Part shown: positions 1 to 10,556 of the stretch, piece after piece
Position numbering within the stretch: the first letter of the stretch is position 1
How the letters are laid out: the number at the start of each line of letters is the position of its first letter
Assembly: GCF_000147815.2 (NCBI RefSeq)
Contig: NC_015957.1
Location: 8,184,001 to 8,248,000, forward strand
Direction: 5' to 3'
DNA from: Streptomyces violaceusniger Tu 4113
GTDB lineage: Bacteria > Actinomycetota > Actinomycetes > Streptomycetales > Streptomycetaceae
Length of the DNA: 64,000 bases
Translations under genes and position numbers: made by a program
Notes under the pieces: model-generated
What the model saw: only the letters and a program-made list of their open reading frames with translations
Database searches by the model: none
What the model was told of the DNA's origin: nothing

Positions 1-2919
<2,919 letters not shown>

Positions 2920-2978
2920 CGCTCCGGCGGGGGTTGTGTTCGCCTGCCCGTCCCTGACCCCGGACGCCCTCCGGGCGT

Positions 2979-3029
2979 GTCCTCAATCGCCGGACGGGCT
3001 GATATTCAGCCCGTCCGGCGATTGAGGAC
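2979..3029. terminator. Perfect 24-bp inverted repeat after ileS (REP-like/terminator)
   Basis: Bases 2979-3002 and 3006-3029 are exact reverse complements separated by three bases (tat), beginning GTCCTCAATCGCC. It lies 60 bp past the ileS stop, between convergent genes, and can end transcription from the left. There is no long T-run. The core resembles a repeat common between Streptomyces genes; a related half-copy lies near 43.71 kb. A second GC-rich hairpin (ggggtccggggcggagcccc) follows immediately. Confidence 0.75.
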
Positions 3030-3104
3030 CGGGGTCCGGGGCGGAGCCCCGGTTACGGGAAGGGGCGGGTAGGGGAAAGCCCCCGGCAGTCCGCATGCAC
3101 GGCA

Positions 3105-3146
3105 AAGGGCCGGGCCCCAGGAGTCTGCTCCTGGGGCCCGGCCCTT
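3105..3146 (-). terminator. Intrinsic terminator after divIVA
   Basis: A perfect 19-bp stem (3105-3123 with 3128-3146) with a 4-base loop sits 36 bp beyond the divIVA stop. Read on the minus strand it is followed by a short T-run (CCCTTTG). This is the likely end of the minus-strand division cluster. Confidence 0.8.
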
Positions 3147-3181
3147 GCGATTGCCGAACGCTCCGCGCTAAACGGCCCGCG

Positions 3182-4453
3182 TCAGTTGTCGTCCTCGTCG
3201 ATGAGGAAGCCCCGCATCGGGCTGGGCGCCTGCTGCATCGGCTGCGGACTCTGCGGCCGCACCGGTGCCATCGGCTGGGTCATCGCGGGAGACATCTGCT
3301 GCTGCCCACCGTACGACGGCGCTCCGCCGTTCGGGTTGTGGCCGCCCATGGTCTGGTTGCCACCCATGGTGTGGCCGCCCATCGAGCCGGCACCGGCCGA
3401 GGCCATGGAGCCGCTCATCGACGGGGACGGCGGCAGCGAGGCGGTCGCCGGGGTGCGCGGCGGGGCGAGCGAGTCGTCGGCCTGGTTCTCCAGCTGGCGC
3501 AGCTGGCTCTCCAGGTACGACTTCAGCCGCGTGCGGTACTCGCGCTCGAAGCCGCGCAGGTCCTCGACCTTGCGCTCGAGCGTGGCACGAGCGGACTCCA
3601 AGGAGCCCATCGCGACACGGTGCTTCTCCTGCGCGTCCCGCTCCAGCGCGTCGGCCTTGGCGCGGGCGTCCCGCTCCAGGCCCTCGGCGCGGCTACGGGC
3701 CTCGCCGACGATCTTGTTGGCCTCGGAACGGGCCTCCGCGATCGCCTGGTCGGCGGTCTGCTGCGCGAGCGAGAGCACGCGCGCGGCGCTGTCGCCGCCC
3801 GGGCCCTGACCCGGCTGCGGCAGCTGCGGGCCACCGGGGCCACCGGGACCGCCCATCGGGCCACCCATGGGACCGCCGGGACCCATGGGGCCGTTCTGGC
3901 CCATGGGGCCGTTCTGACCCATCGGACCGTTCTGACCCATGGGGCCGGGGCCACCCTGCTGCATCGGACCGGGGCCACCCTGCTGCATCGGACCGGGTCC
4001 GCCCTGCTGCATCGGACCGGGTCCGCCCTGCTGCATCGGTCCGGGGCCGCCCTGCTGCATCGGTCCGGGGCCGCCCTGCTGCATCGGTCCGGGGCCGTTC
4101 TGGCCCATCGGACCCGCCGGCAGCTGCGGGGCTCCGCCCGGGAGTTGGGGCGGACCACCCATCTGCTGCTGGCCGGGCGGCACCGGCTGCGGTCCGGATA
4201 TGGCGGCGGGCACAGGTGCGCCGGGCCTCTCCTGCTGTTCGGGAGGCTTGCGCATACCTTGTTGCTGACTCTGGGCGGCGGCACGGGTCGCTGCGGCAAG
4301 CTTGGCGCGCAGGTCCTCGTTCTCCCGTGCCAGCCGGGTCAGTTCGGCTTCGACCTCGTCGAGGAAGGCATCGACCTCGTCCTCGTCATAGCCTTCTCGG
4401 AGGCGGACGGTCGTGAACTGCTTGTTCCGCACGTCCTCGGGGGTCAACGGCAT
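3182..4453 (-). CDS. divIVA: DivIVA polar growth and tip-organising protein
   Basis: Coiled-coil protein that marks hyphal tips and branch sites and directs apical wall synthesis (known for Streptomyces DivIVA/Wag31). The 423-aa product has the conserved N-terminal DivIVA segment (TPEDVRNKQF, then a heptad-rich helix to about residue 70), a long Pro/Gln/Gly/Met linker (about 75-225) and a second coiled coil (about 235-335), with a disordered tail ending RGFLIDEDDN. The linker contains six tandem GPMQQGGP units followed by GQNGPM units. An SD (GAGGTGA) precedes the ATG. It is the last gene of the cluster after ylmG and is followed by a strong terminator. The linker is longer than in many homologues. 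Confidence 0.97.
   Translation of the reverse strand: MPLTPEDVRNKQFTTVRLREGYDEDEVDAFLDEVEAELTRLARENEDLRAKLAAATRAAAQSQQQGMRKPPEQQERPGAPVPAAISGPQPVPPGQQQMGGPPQLPGGAPQLPAGPMGQNGPGPMQQGGPGPMQQGGPGPMQQGGPGPMQQGGPGPMQQGGPGPMQQGGPGPMGQNGPMGQNGPMGQNGPMGPGGPMGGPMGGPGGPGGPQLPQPGQGPGGDSAARVLSLAQQTADQAIAEARSEANKIVGEARSRAEGLERDARAKADALERDAQEKHRVAMGSLESARATLERKVEDLRGFEREYRTRLKSYLESQLRQLENQADDSLAPPRTPATASLPPSPSMSGSMASAGAGSMGGHTMGGNQTMGGHNPNGGAPSYGGQQQMSPAMTQPMAPVRPQSPQPMQQAPSPMRGFLIDEDDN
3950..4096 (-). repeat. Six-copy 24-bp tandem repeat inside divIVA
   Basis: Six near-identical 24-bp units encode GPMQQGGP six times in the divIVA linker. Units differ mainly at wobble positions (ggaccg/ggtccg, ccaccc/ccgccc), which suggests past duplication under protein-level constraint. 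The repeat is in frame, so copy-number change would alter linker length without frameshift. Confidence 0.9.
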
Positions 4454-4502
4454 CTCTACTTCACCTCAACGTAGTCGTCGGCAATCGGCAAGACCGTATC
4501 GT

Positions 4503-4799
4503 TCACACCCTGCTCGCAAAATTGCTCACGACGGTGATCAGGATCCAGACGATGATCATCAGCACGAAGAAGGACAGGTCGAGCGCCACACCCCCGAGAC
4601 GCAGCGGCGGAATGAACCGCCGTAGCAGCTTGAGTGGCGGATCGGTGACAGTGTAGGTGGCCTCGAGGATGACCACCATCGCCCTACCGGGTTGCCACGA
4701 GCGCGCGAACTGGAAGACATAGTCCATCACGAGCCTGAAGATCAGCACGATCAGGTAGCAGTAGAGCGCGATGTAGATCACCTGTAGTGCGATGCCCAT
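4503..4799 (-). CDS. YggT-family membrane protein (YlmG)
   Basis: 98-aa integral membrane protein with two hydrophobic segments, near residues 3-25 (ALQVIYIALYCYLIVLIF) and 70-92 (LSFFVLMIIVWILI), joined by the conserved YGGT loop with DPPLKLLRRFIPP. YlmG/YggT proteins sit beside sepF in Gram-positive division clusters and are linked to membrane and septum organisation; the biochemical role is not settled. The ATG at 4799 is chosen because GGGGAGAGGG lies about 9 bases upstream; the frame stays open further but that extension is charged and unlike the family. It lies between sepF and divIVA. Confidence 0.9.
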   Translation of the reverse strand: MGIALQVIYIALYCYLIVLIFRLVMDYVFQFARSWQPGRAMVVILEATYTVTDPPLKLLRRFIPPLRLGGVALDLSFFVLMIIVWILITVVSNFASRV

Positions 4800-4881
4800 C
4801 CCGCGCGTCCCTCTCCCCTGGTTCGTACCCGGCCTTTCGGCCTCGGATGACTCGGTGTTGCCGGTTTGCCGTTTTTGCGTC

Positions 4882-5502
4882 TCAGCTCTGGTTGAAGAAC
4901 CCGCCCTCTGCGATACGGGCCTTGTCCTCCGCCGTGACATCGACGTTAGCAGGAGACAACAGGAACACCTTCTGCGTCACCCGCTCAATGCTCCCATGGA
5001 GACCGAACACCAGACCGGCGGCAAAGTCGACAAGTCGCTTCGCATCCGTGTCGTCCATCTCCGTCAGATTCATGATCACGGGAGTGCCCTCACGGAAGTG
5101 TTCCCCGATAGTACGGGCCTCGTTGTAGGTCCGGGGGTGCAGTGTGGTGATGCGGTACGGCTCCCGCTCGGACACAACCTTGGGCATGATCACTGGCGCG
5201 TTCTTCTCCAAGTTCTGACGTTCAGGTGTGATGGACGCCACGGGGGCAATTCGCGCGGGTCGCCCGGTTTCCACCGCAAGAGGAGCCGGTTCGCGTTGTG
5301 CGGGAGGGTGGACGACTCGCACAGATTCGCCCCTTTCCGGCCGCGGTTCGGTCTCCACCACCTGATGCCGCCGACGGTCCCGTTCCCGTTCGGGCTCCGG
5401 CTCGGGCTCGAAGTCGTCGTCGGGGTCGAATCCCCGGCCGTCGTACCCATCGTCCTCCACGAGGCCGAGGTAGACCGCCATCTTGCGCATCGCGCCGGCC
5501 AT
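4882..5502 (-). CDS. sepF: Cell division protein SepF
   Basis: FtsZ-binding protein that bundles FtsZ filaments and anchors the Z-ring to the membrane; actinobacteria lack FtsA, so SepF takes that role. The 206-aa product starts [14 protein letters not shown], an amphipathic membrane-targeting helix. It continues through an acidic and Arg/Glu-rich variable linker (about 20-100) into the conserved SepF domain (about 110-190, with [19 protein letters not shown] and FLLSPANV). It lies downstream of yggS and upstream of ylmG on the same strand, the standard actinobacterial arrangement. The start is set by the conserved N-terminal helix. Confidence 0.96.
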   Translation of the reverse strand: MAGAMRKMAVYLGLVEDDGYDGRGFDPDDDFEPEPEPERERDRRRHQVVETEPRPERGESVRVVHPPAQREPAPLAVETGRPARIAPVASITPERQNLEKNAPVIMPKVVSEREPYRITTLHPRTYNEARTIGEHFREGTPVIMNLTEMDDTDAKRLVDFAAGLVFGLHGSIERVTQKVFLLSPANVDVTAEDKARIAEGGFFNQS

Positions 5503-5625
5503 TCTCTGCGTCCTCCGCTCTGTGGTGGATCGGCTCCGCCACCGGATGCCATGGATCCACGTGGCCAGCCCGCCTTTTGACGGGAATGACCATATTTTCT
5601 GCTGTGGTCCGACTTCTTCGCGACG

Positions 5626-6345
5626 TTACCGGAGGCTGGGTCGGACTCCGAGTACCGCAGTGCCGACGCGCACATGTGTCGCTCCCGCCGCCACGGCTTC
5701 CTCGAGGTCCGAGCTCATCCCCGCCGAGACCATGTTCGCAGCCGGATGAGCCACGCGCAGGCGGGATGAGATTTCCATCAGCCGGTCGAACGCCGCCCGC
5801 GGCCGCCCCTCGTAGGGGCCCGTCAGCGGGGCGACGGTCATCAGTCCGTCGAGCCGGAGTCCTTCGGCCTCGGCCACGGACTCCGCGAGCCGTTCCACTC
5901 CGCCCGGTCCCACGCCCCCGCGCGCTCCCCGTTCATCGGAGTCCGCGTCGAGCGCGACCTGAATCAAGACGCCCATCTCCCGGGCGGCCCCCACAGCCGC
6001 ACGGGAGAGCGCGTCGACCAATCGCTTACGATCGACAGATTGCACCACATCGGCATAACTGGATACGGAACGCACCTTATTGGTCTGCAATTGCCCGACA
6101 AAGTGCCAGATCAACGGCAGATCCGCGCATTCCGCGGCTTTGGGGGCGGCTTCCTGATCGCGGTTTTCGGCGACATGCCGTACGCCGAGTTCCGCGAGCA
6201 AACGGACATCGCTCGCCGGATAGGTCTTGGTGACCACGATCAGGGTCACCTCTTCGCGCTTGCGACCGGCCTCGGCACAGGCGGCAGAGATACGTTCCGT
6301 CACCCGGCCGAGATTCGCGGCCAGTTCCGCCTTACGATCCGTCAC
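5626..6345 (-). CDS. PLP-binding protein YggS/PROSC (pyridoxal phosphate homeostasis)
   Basis: 239-aa member of the YggS/PROSC family, which binds pyridoxal 5'-phosphate through a lysine and buffers free PLP; it has no known catalytic turnover. It is an alanine racemase-like TIM barrel without the second domain. The PLP lysine is K40 in VVTKTYP, followed by the family motifs HFVGQLQTNK and GLMTVAP, and near the end GMSSDLEEAVAAGATHVRVG. A GTG start lies 3 bp after the pgeF stop, so the two are probably co-translated. It is followed by sepF after about 120 bp. Confidence 0.95.
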   Translation of the reverse strand: MTDRKAELAANLGRVTERISAACAEAGRKREEVTLIVVTKTYPASDVRLLAELGVRHVAENRDQEAAPKAAECADLPLIWHFVGQLQTNKVRSVSSYADVVQSVDRKRLVDALSRAAVGAAREMGVLIQVALDADSDERGARGGVGPGGVERLAESVAEAEGLRLDGLMTVAPLTGPYEGRPRAAFDRLMEISSRLRVAHPAANMVSAGMSSDLEEAVAAGATHVRVGTAVLGVRPSLR

Positions 6346-6348
6346 AGC

Positions 6349-7089
6349 TCAGCCGCCCAACCAGACGTAGCTCGCGAGCCGCCCCGTGGTGTGCTCGCGC
6401 CGGTACGAGAAGTGGTCCGCCGACTCCAGGGTGCAGATGTGAGATTGTCCATCCTTCTCGTCCATCCACACACCCGCGCGGGCCAGTTGGGCCCGCACAC
6501 CGGCCGCCACATCCACCGCCGGGGTACCCCACCGGGTCTCGGCCCACGCCTCCGGCACGCTCTGCGCGACATCGGCGCGCATCTCCGCGGGAACCTCGTA
6601 GCAGCGACCGCAGACCGCGGGGCCGGTGCGGGCGACGATCCGGGCGGTCTCGGCGCCCTGTTCTGTCATCGCCTCGACCACCGCCGGGACCACTCCGGCG
6701 ACCAGTCCCGGCCGGCCCGCGTGGGCGGCGCCGACGACCCCGGCCACCGGATCGGCCAGCAGCACCGGGGTGCAATCGGCGGTGAGGACGGCCAGGGCGA
6801 GCCCCGGACGCCGCGTCACCACTGCGTCCACCGCCGGAATCTCGTCGTCCGACCACGGTCCGTCGACCACCGCGACGTCCCGGCCGTGCACCTGGTTCAT
6901 CCATACGACGGCCGCCGGGTCCAGGCCCATCGCCTTGGCGGCCAGTTCGCGGTTGGTCCGTACGGCCTGGGGGTCGTCGCCGACCGCCCCGCCGAGATTG
7001 AGCTCGTCATACGGAGCGGCGCTCACCCCGCCCCACCGGTCGGTGAAGGCGAAGTGCGCGCCGCTCGCGTCGTGCTGTTGCGCTATCAC
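6349..7089 (-). CDS. pgeF: Peptidoglycan editing factor PgeF (YfiH, laccase-domain)
   Basis: 246-aa protein of the YfiH/DUF152 family. Members are purine nucleoside phosphorylase/adenosine deaminase-like enzymes with a Cys/His metal site; E. coli PgeF removes mis-incorporated L-Ser from muropeptide precursors. Metal-site residues are visible: H69 (NQVHG), C106 (LTADC) and H123 (GAAHAGRPG). It starts with GTG and has a weak SD. It sits between ftsZ and yggS in the cluster, the usual place in actinobacteria. The substrate in this organism cannot be told from sequence. Confidence 0.9.
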   Translation of the reverse strand: MIAQQHDASGAHFAFTDRWGGVSAAPYDELNLGGAVGDDPQAVRTNRELAAKAMGLDPAAVVWMNQVHGRDVAVVDGPWSDDEIPAVDAVVTRRPGLALAVLTADCTPVLLADPVAGVVGAAHAGRPGLVAGVVPAVVEAMTEQGAETARIVARTGPAVCGRCYEVPAEMRADVAQSVPEAWAETRWGTPAVDVAAGVRAQLARAGVWMDEKDGQSHICTLESADHFSYRREHTTGRLASYVWLGG

Positions 7090-7132
7090 GTCTGATTCAC
7101 TTCAAAGTCGCCGTCTAGCCATGCCGGACGGC

Positions 7133-8368
7133 TCACTTCAGGAAGTCCGGGACGTCCAGCTCCTCGGCCTGGCTCTCCGGGTACGGACGGGCCGGCGGGA
7201 CCTGGGGGTGCGGGGTGGGCACCGGGGGCGGCGGCACCTCGGCGACCGGGGCCGGGTCCGCCGGGGCGGACTCCTCGTCACGCGAGGTGACGCTGCCGAG
7301 CCCGCCGAAGGACGGGCGGCCGTTCTCCTGGCCGGACGGGCGGCTCGAGGAGCTGCCGGAGCCCTCCTCGCGGCTGCCGCCGTAGGAACCCAGCACCTTG
7401 TCGCGGTTCTTGGGGGGCGGCTGACCGCCGTCGAAGCCCGCCGCGATCACGGTGACCCGGACCTCGTCGCCGAGCGCGTCGTCGATCACCGCACCGAAGA
7501 TGATGTTGGCCTCGGGGTGGGCGGCCTCGCTCACGAGCTGGGCCGCCTCGTTGATCTCGAACAGACCGAGGTCGGAACCGCCGGAGATGGAGAGCAGCAC
7601 GCCCCGGGCGCCGTCGATGGACGCCTCCAGCAGCGGCGAGGAGATCGCCATCTCGGCCGCGGCCACCGCGCGGTCGTCACCACGGGCCGAGCCGATGCCC
7701 ATGAGCGCCGATCCGGCCTCGGACATCACGGACTTGACGTCCGCGAAGTCGAGGTTGATCAGACCCGGGGTAGTGATCAGATCGGTGATGCCCTGAACAC
7801 CCGACAGCAGCACCTGGTCGGCCGACTTGAACGCGTCGAGCACGCTCACCTGACGGTCCGAAATGGACAGCAGCCGGTCGTTCGGGATCACGATGAGGGT
7901 GTCGACCTCGTCCCGCAGACCCGCGATGCCGTCCTCGGCCTGATTGGCGCGGCGGCGGCCCTCGAAGGTGAACGGGCGGGTGACCACACCGATCGTCAGG
8001 GCACCGAGCGTGCGCGCGATATTGGCGACCACCGGCGCACCGCCGGTGCCCGTGCCACCGCCCTCACCCGCGGTCACGAAGACCATGTCGGCCCCCTTGA
8101 GGACCTCCTCGATCTCCTCACGGTGGTCCTCGGCGGCCTTACGGCCGACATCCGGGTTGGCGCCGGCTCCAAGGCCCCGGGTGAGCTCACGACCGACGTC
8201 CAGTTTGACGTCCGCGTCACTCATCAGCAGGGCCTGTGCATCGGTGTTGATCGCGATGAACTCGACGCCCTTGAGCCCGACCTCGATCATCCGGTTGATG
8301 GCATTCACGCCACCGCCGCCGATGCCGACGACCTTGATGACTGCGAGGTAGTTCTGCGGTGCTGCCAC
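7133..8368 (-). CDS. ftsZ: Cell division GTPase FtsZ
   Basis: Tubulin-like GTPase that forms the Z-ring at vegetative cross-walls and sporulation septa. The 411-aa product has the N-terminal nucleotide loop [12 protein letters not shown], the tubulin signature GGGTGTG, the T7 synergy loop region [11 protein letters not shown], and a C-terminal tail ending [10 protein letters not shown] that binds SepF/FtsW-type partners. A GTG at 8368 ([10 protein letters not shown]) is preferred because it matches known Streptomyces FtsZ N-termini and has GAGAGG 8 bases upstream; a start 12 codons further up is open. A 276-bp non-coding stretch precedes it, consistent with its own sporulation-regulated promoters. 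Confidence 0.98.
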   Translation of the reverse strand: MAAPQNYLAVIKVVGIGGGGVNAINRMIEVGLKGVEFIAINTDAQALLMSDADVKLDVGRELTRGLGAGANPDVGRKAAEDHREEIEEVLKGADMVFVTAGEGGGTGTGGAPVVANIARTLGALTIGVVTRPFTFEGRRRANQAEDGIAGLRDEVDTLIVIPNDRLLSISDRQVSVLDAFKSADQVLLSGVQGITDLITTPGLINLDFADVKSVMSEAGSALMGIGSARGDDRAVAAAEMAISSPLLEASIDGARGVLLSISGGSDLGLFEINEAAQLVSEAAHPEANIIFGAVIDDALGDEVRVTVIAAGFDGGQPPPKNRDKVLGSYGGSREEGSGSSSSRPSGQENGRPSFGGLGSVTSRDEESAPADPAPVAEVPPPPVPTPHPQVPPARPYPESQAEELDVPDFLK

Positions 8369-8464
8369 GTCGAAGGCCTCTCGCCTCGAGTTACGTGTCG
8401 CCACCCCGCCGTTGCCGCGGTGCGCCGACTGATGCCGAATGGGACGGTTCCGATTGCCGACCCC

Positions 8465-8489
8465 AACCCTAACGCTGAAGTTTAGGGTT
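8465..8489. promoter_or_regulatory. Inverted repeat AACCCTAA...TTAGGGTT upstream of ftsZ
   Basis: Eight-base arms at 8465-8472 and 8482-8489 are exact reverse complements with a 9-base spacer, about 97-120 bp upstream of the ftsZ GTG. It is one of the few AT-containing segments in the ftsQ-ftsZ gap, which must hold the ftsZ promoters. It could be an operator or overlap a promoter; the binding protein is unknown. Confidence 0.5.
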
Positions 8490-8644
8490 ACCAGTGCCTC
8501 TGTTTCCCGGACTCTTCGGAACAGGACACTAAGTCGACAAGTGGCGCGCGTTCAATGAACACGCCGAACCTCCCGCTTTTCTTTTCACCCTATGTGATCA
8601 CCCAGTGGGCTAGCCAACCAGGGTGCTGGCCTGCCGGTATCAGG

Positions 8645-9442
8645 TCAACTGCGAGACACCGCGGGGGCGCTCGGCGCACTGACGTCGAAGTGGTCGGCGT
8701 CCGGCTGCGCTTTCAGCAGTGCGGTGAGCGTCTTCGCCTTCGCTTCGCCTCGCTCTCCGCTCCCCCAGGAGATCGTACGGCCTCCGGTCAGCTCCAGGGT
8801 GATCGAATCGTACGAGCGGACCCGGAGGGAACGGGTGTCCTGGCGGACCTTCTCGGGGAGTTGGGTGACCACCCGGACCGCCTCGCGGCGCAGTCCGGCG
8901 GGGCCGAAATGGCGCGAACTCGGCGACCGGTCCGGCTCCATTTCCAGCACCGGAACCCCCTTCGGACGCTTGCTCACGGTCGAGAACCGGACTCCCGCGG
9001 CGTCCACTTCATGGAACTTCCCGCCCTCTTCGACAATGGCTTCGGGCCTGCGTTCCGTCACTACCAGACTGATGGTGTGCGGCCATGACCGGGATACGTC
9101 CACTTTTGCAATCCGCGGCAGTCGCTCGCGCAACCGGTGTTCGATCGCCGCCGTGTCCACCGCGACCATCGGGGTGTTCAACGGAACATCGGCGGCCGAG
9201 CGCACCTCCTCGGCGGTGAGGACGGTGGTGCCGGCGACCCGCACCCGCTCGGCCCGCAGCCAGCTCGAGCCGTACAGCAGCCAGACGGCGCCGGCGCCGA
9301 GCAGGGTCACCGCCACCGCCGTCACCAGCAGGGGGCGGCGGCCGGGCAGCCGGAACCGGCGGCGCGCCCGGAGGAAGCGGGGGGGCGGGCCGGACGGAGT
9401 CGTCCCTCGTGCGCCGCGCTCGGCGGGCGACGGTCCGGCCAC
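8645..9442 (-). CDS. ftsQ: Divisome protein FtsQ
   Basis: Bitopic division protein that bridges FtsL and the septal synthase complex. The 265-aa product has a basic cytoplasmic tail (about 1-36), one transmembrane segment (about 38-57, LLVTAVAVTLLGAGAVWLL), a POTRA domain (about 61-130, beginning AERVRVAGTTVLTAEEV) and the FtsQ beta domain. A GTG at 9442 fits a GGGAG SD five bases upstream and the family length near 264; the open frame further upstream overlaps murG. It follows murG by 13 bp and precedes the ftsZ promoter region. Confidence 0.95.
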   Translation of the reverse strand: MAGPSPAERGARGTTPSGPPPRFLRARRRFRLPGRRPLLVTAVAVTLLGAGAVWLLYGSSWLRAERVRVAGTTVLTAEEVRSAADVPLNTPMVAVDTAAIEHRLRERLPRIAKVDVSRSWPHTISLVVTERRPEAIVEEGGKFHEVDAAGVRFSTVSKRPKGVPVLEMEPDRSPSSRHFGPAGLRREAVRVVTQLPEKVRQDTRSLRVRSYDSITLELTGGRTISWGSGERGEAKAKTLTALLKAQPDADHFDVSAPSAPAVSRS

Positions 9443-9455
9443 GCTCCCTGCCTTC

Positions 9456-10550
9456 TCACGCCTGGCGGCGTGCGCTGATCGCCTCGTACACCATGCCGAC
9501 CAGCAGCTCGTCGGCGTCCCTGCGGCCGAACTCGGCGGCCCGGCGGGACATCTCGTACAGCCGGTGCGGGTCGCCGAGCACCGGCAGCACATTGCCCTGC
9601 ACCCACTCGGGGCTCAGCTCGGCGTCGTCGACCAGCAGTCCGCCGCCCTCCTTGACCAGCGGCTGGGCGTTGAGCCGCTGTTCGCCGTTGCCGACCGGCA
9701 GGGGGACGTAGGCGGCCGGGAGCCCGACGGCGGACAGTTCGGCGACGGTCATCGCGCCCGCGCGGCAGAGCATCATGTCGGCCGCGGCATACGCGAGGTC
9801 CATCCGATCCAGGTACGATACCGGGATATATGGCGGCATTCCGGGCATGTTGTCCACATGCGGCAATTCGTTTTTCGGACCGACCGCGTGCAGCACCTGG
9901 ATCCCGGCGCGCTGCAGGTACGGCGCCACCGCCTGGACCACCTCGTTGAGCCGGCGCGCGCCCTGCGATCCGCCGGAGACCAGCAGCGTCGGCAGGTTCT
10001 GGTCGAGCCCGAAGGCCGCGCGGGCCTCGGGGCGGACCGCGGCCCGGTCGAGGGTGGCGATGGAGCGGCGCAGCGGGATGCCGACGTAGCGCGCGTTGCG
10101 GAGCTTGCTGTCGGGGGTGGAGACCGCCACGTACTTGGCGTAGCGCGAGCCGATCTTGTTGGCGAGCCCGGGGCGGGCGTTGGCCTCGTGGACGACGATC
10201 GGCACTCCGAGCCGCTTGGCCGCCAGGTATCCGGGCAGCGCCACATAGCCGCCGAAGCCGACGACACAGTCGGCCTTGGTGCGCTCCAGGATCTGCTCGG
10301 CGGCCTTGATCGTGCCGCGCAGCCGCCCGGGGACGGTGATCAGCTCCGGGGTGGGCTTACGCGGCAGCGGTACGGCCGGGATGAGCCCGAGTTCATAACC
10401 ACGCTCCGGTACGAGCCGGGTCTCGAGCCCACGCTCCGTTCCGAGCGCCGTGATCCCCACGGTCGGGTCCTGCCTCCGCAGGGCGTCCGCGAGGGCGAGC
10501 GCGGGCTCGATGTGGCCGGCGGTCCCCCCACCGGCGAGTACGACATGCAC
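9456..10550 (-). CDS. murG: MurG lipid II-forming GlcNAc transferase
   Basis: UDP-GlcNAc:undecaprenyl-pyrophosphoryl-MurNAc-pentapeptide transferase (GT28). It adds GlcNAc to lipid I on the inner face of the membrane, giving lipid II. The 364-aa product shows the N-terminal glycine loop AGGGTAGHIEPALA (about 6-19), VGFGGYVALPGYLAAK, and the C-terminal UDP-sugar region with VSGGSQGARRLN and CRAGAMTVAEL. It starts with GTG six bases after the ftsW stop, indicating operon co-translation, and precedes ftsQ. Confidence 0.97.
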   Translation of the reverse strand: MHVVLAGGGTAGHIEPALALADALRRQDPTVGITALGTERGLETRLVPERGYELGLIPAVPLPRKPTPELITVPGRLRGTIKAAEQILERTKADCVVGFGGYVALPGYLAAKRLGVPIVVHEANARPGLANKIGSRYAKYVAVSTPDSKLRNARYVGIPLRRSIATLDRAAVRPEARAAFGLDQNLPTLLVSGGSQGARRLNEVVQAVAPYLQRAGIQVLHAVGPKNELPHVDNMPGMPPYIPVSYLDRMDLAYAAADMMLCRAGAMTVAELSAVGLPAAYVPLPVGNGEQRLNAQPLVKEGGGLLVDDAELSPEWVQGNVLPVLGDPHRLYEMSRRAAEFGRRDADELLVGMVYEAISARRQA

Positions 10551-10556
10551 CGAAAT

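Noticed and set aside
3095..4474. 459-codon open frame on the plus strand opposite divIVA
   Set aside because: It mirrors the GC-rich repeat region of divIVA, has low-complexity His/Arg/Ala composition and no family resemblance; divIVA on the other strand is unmistakable.
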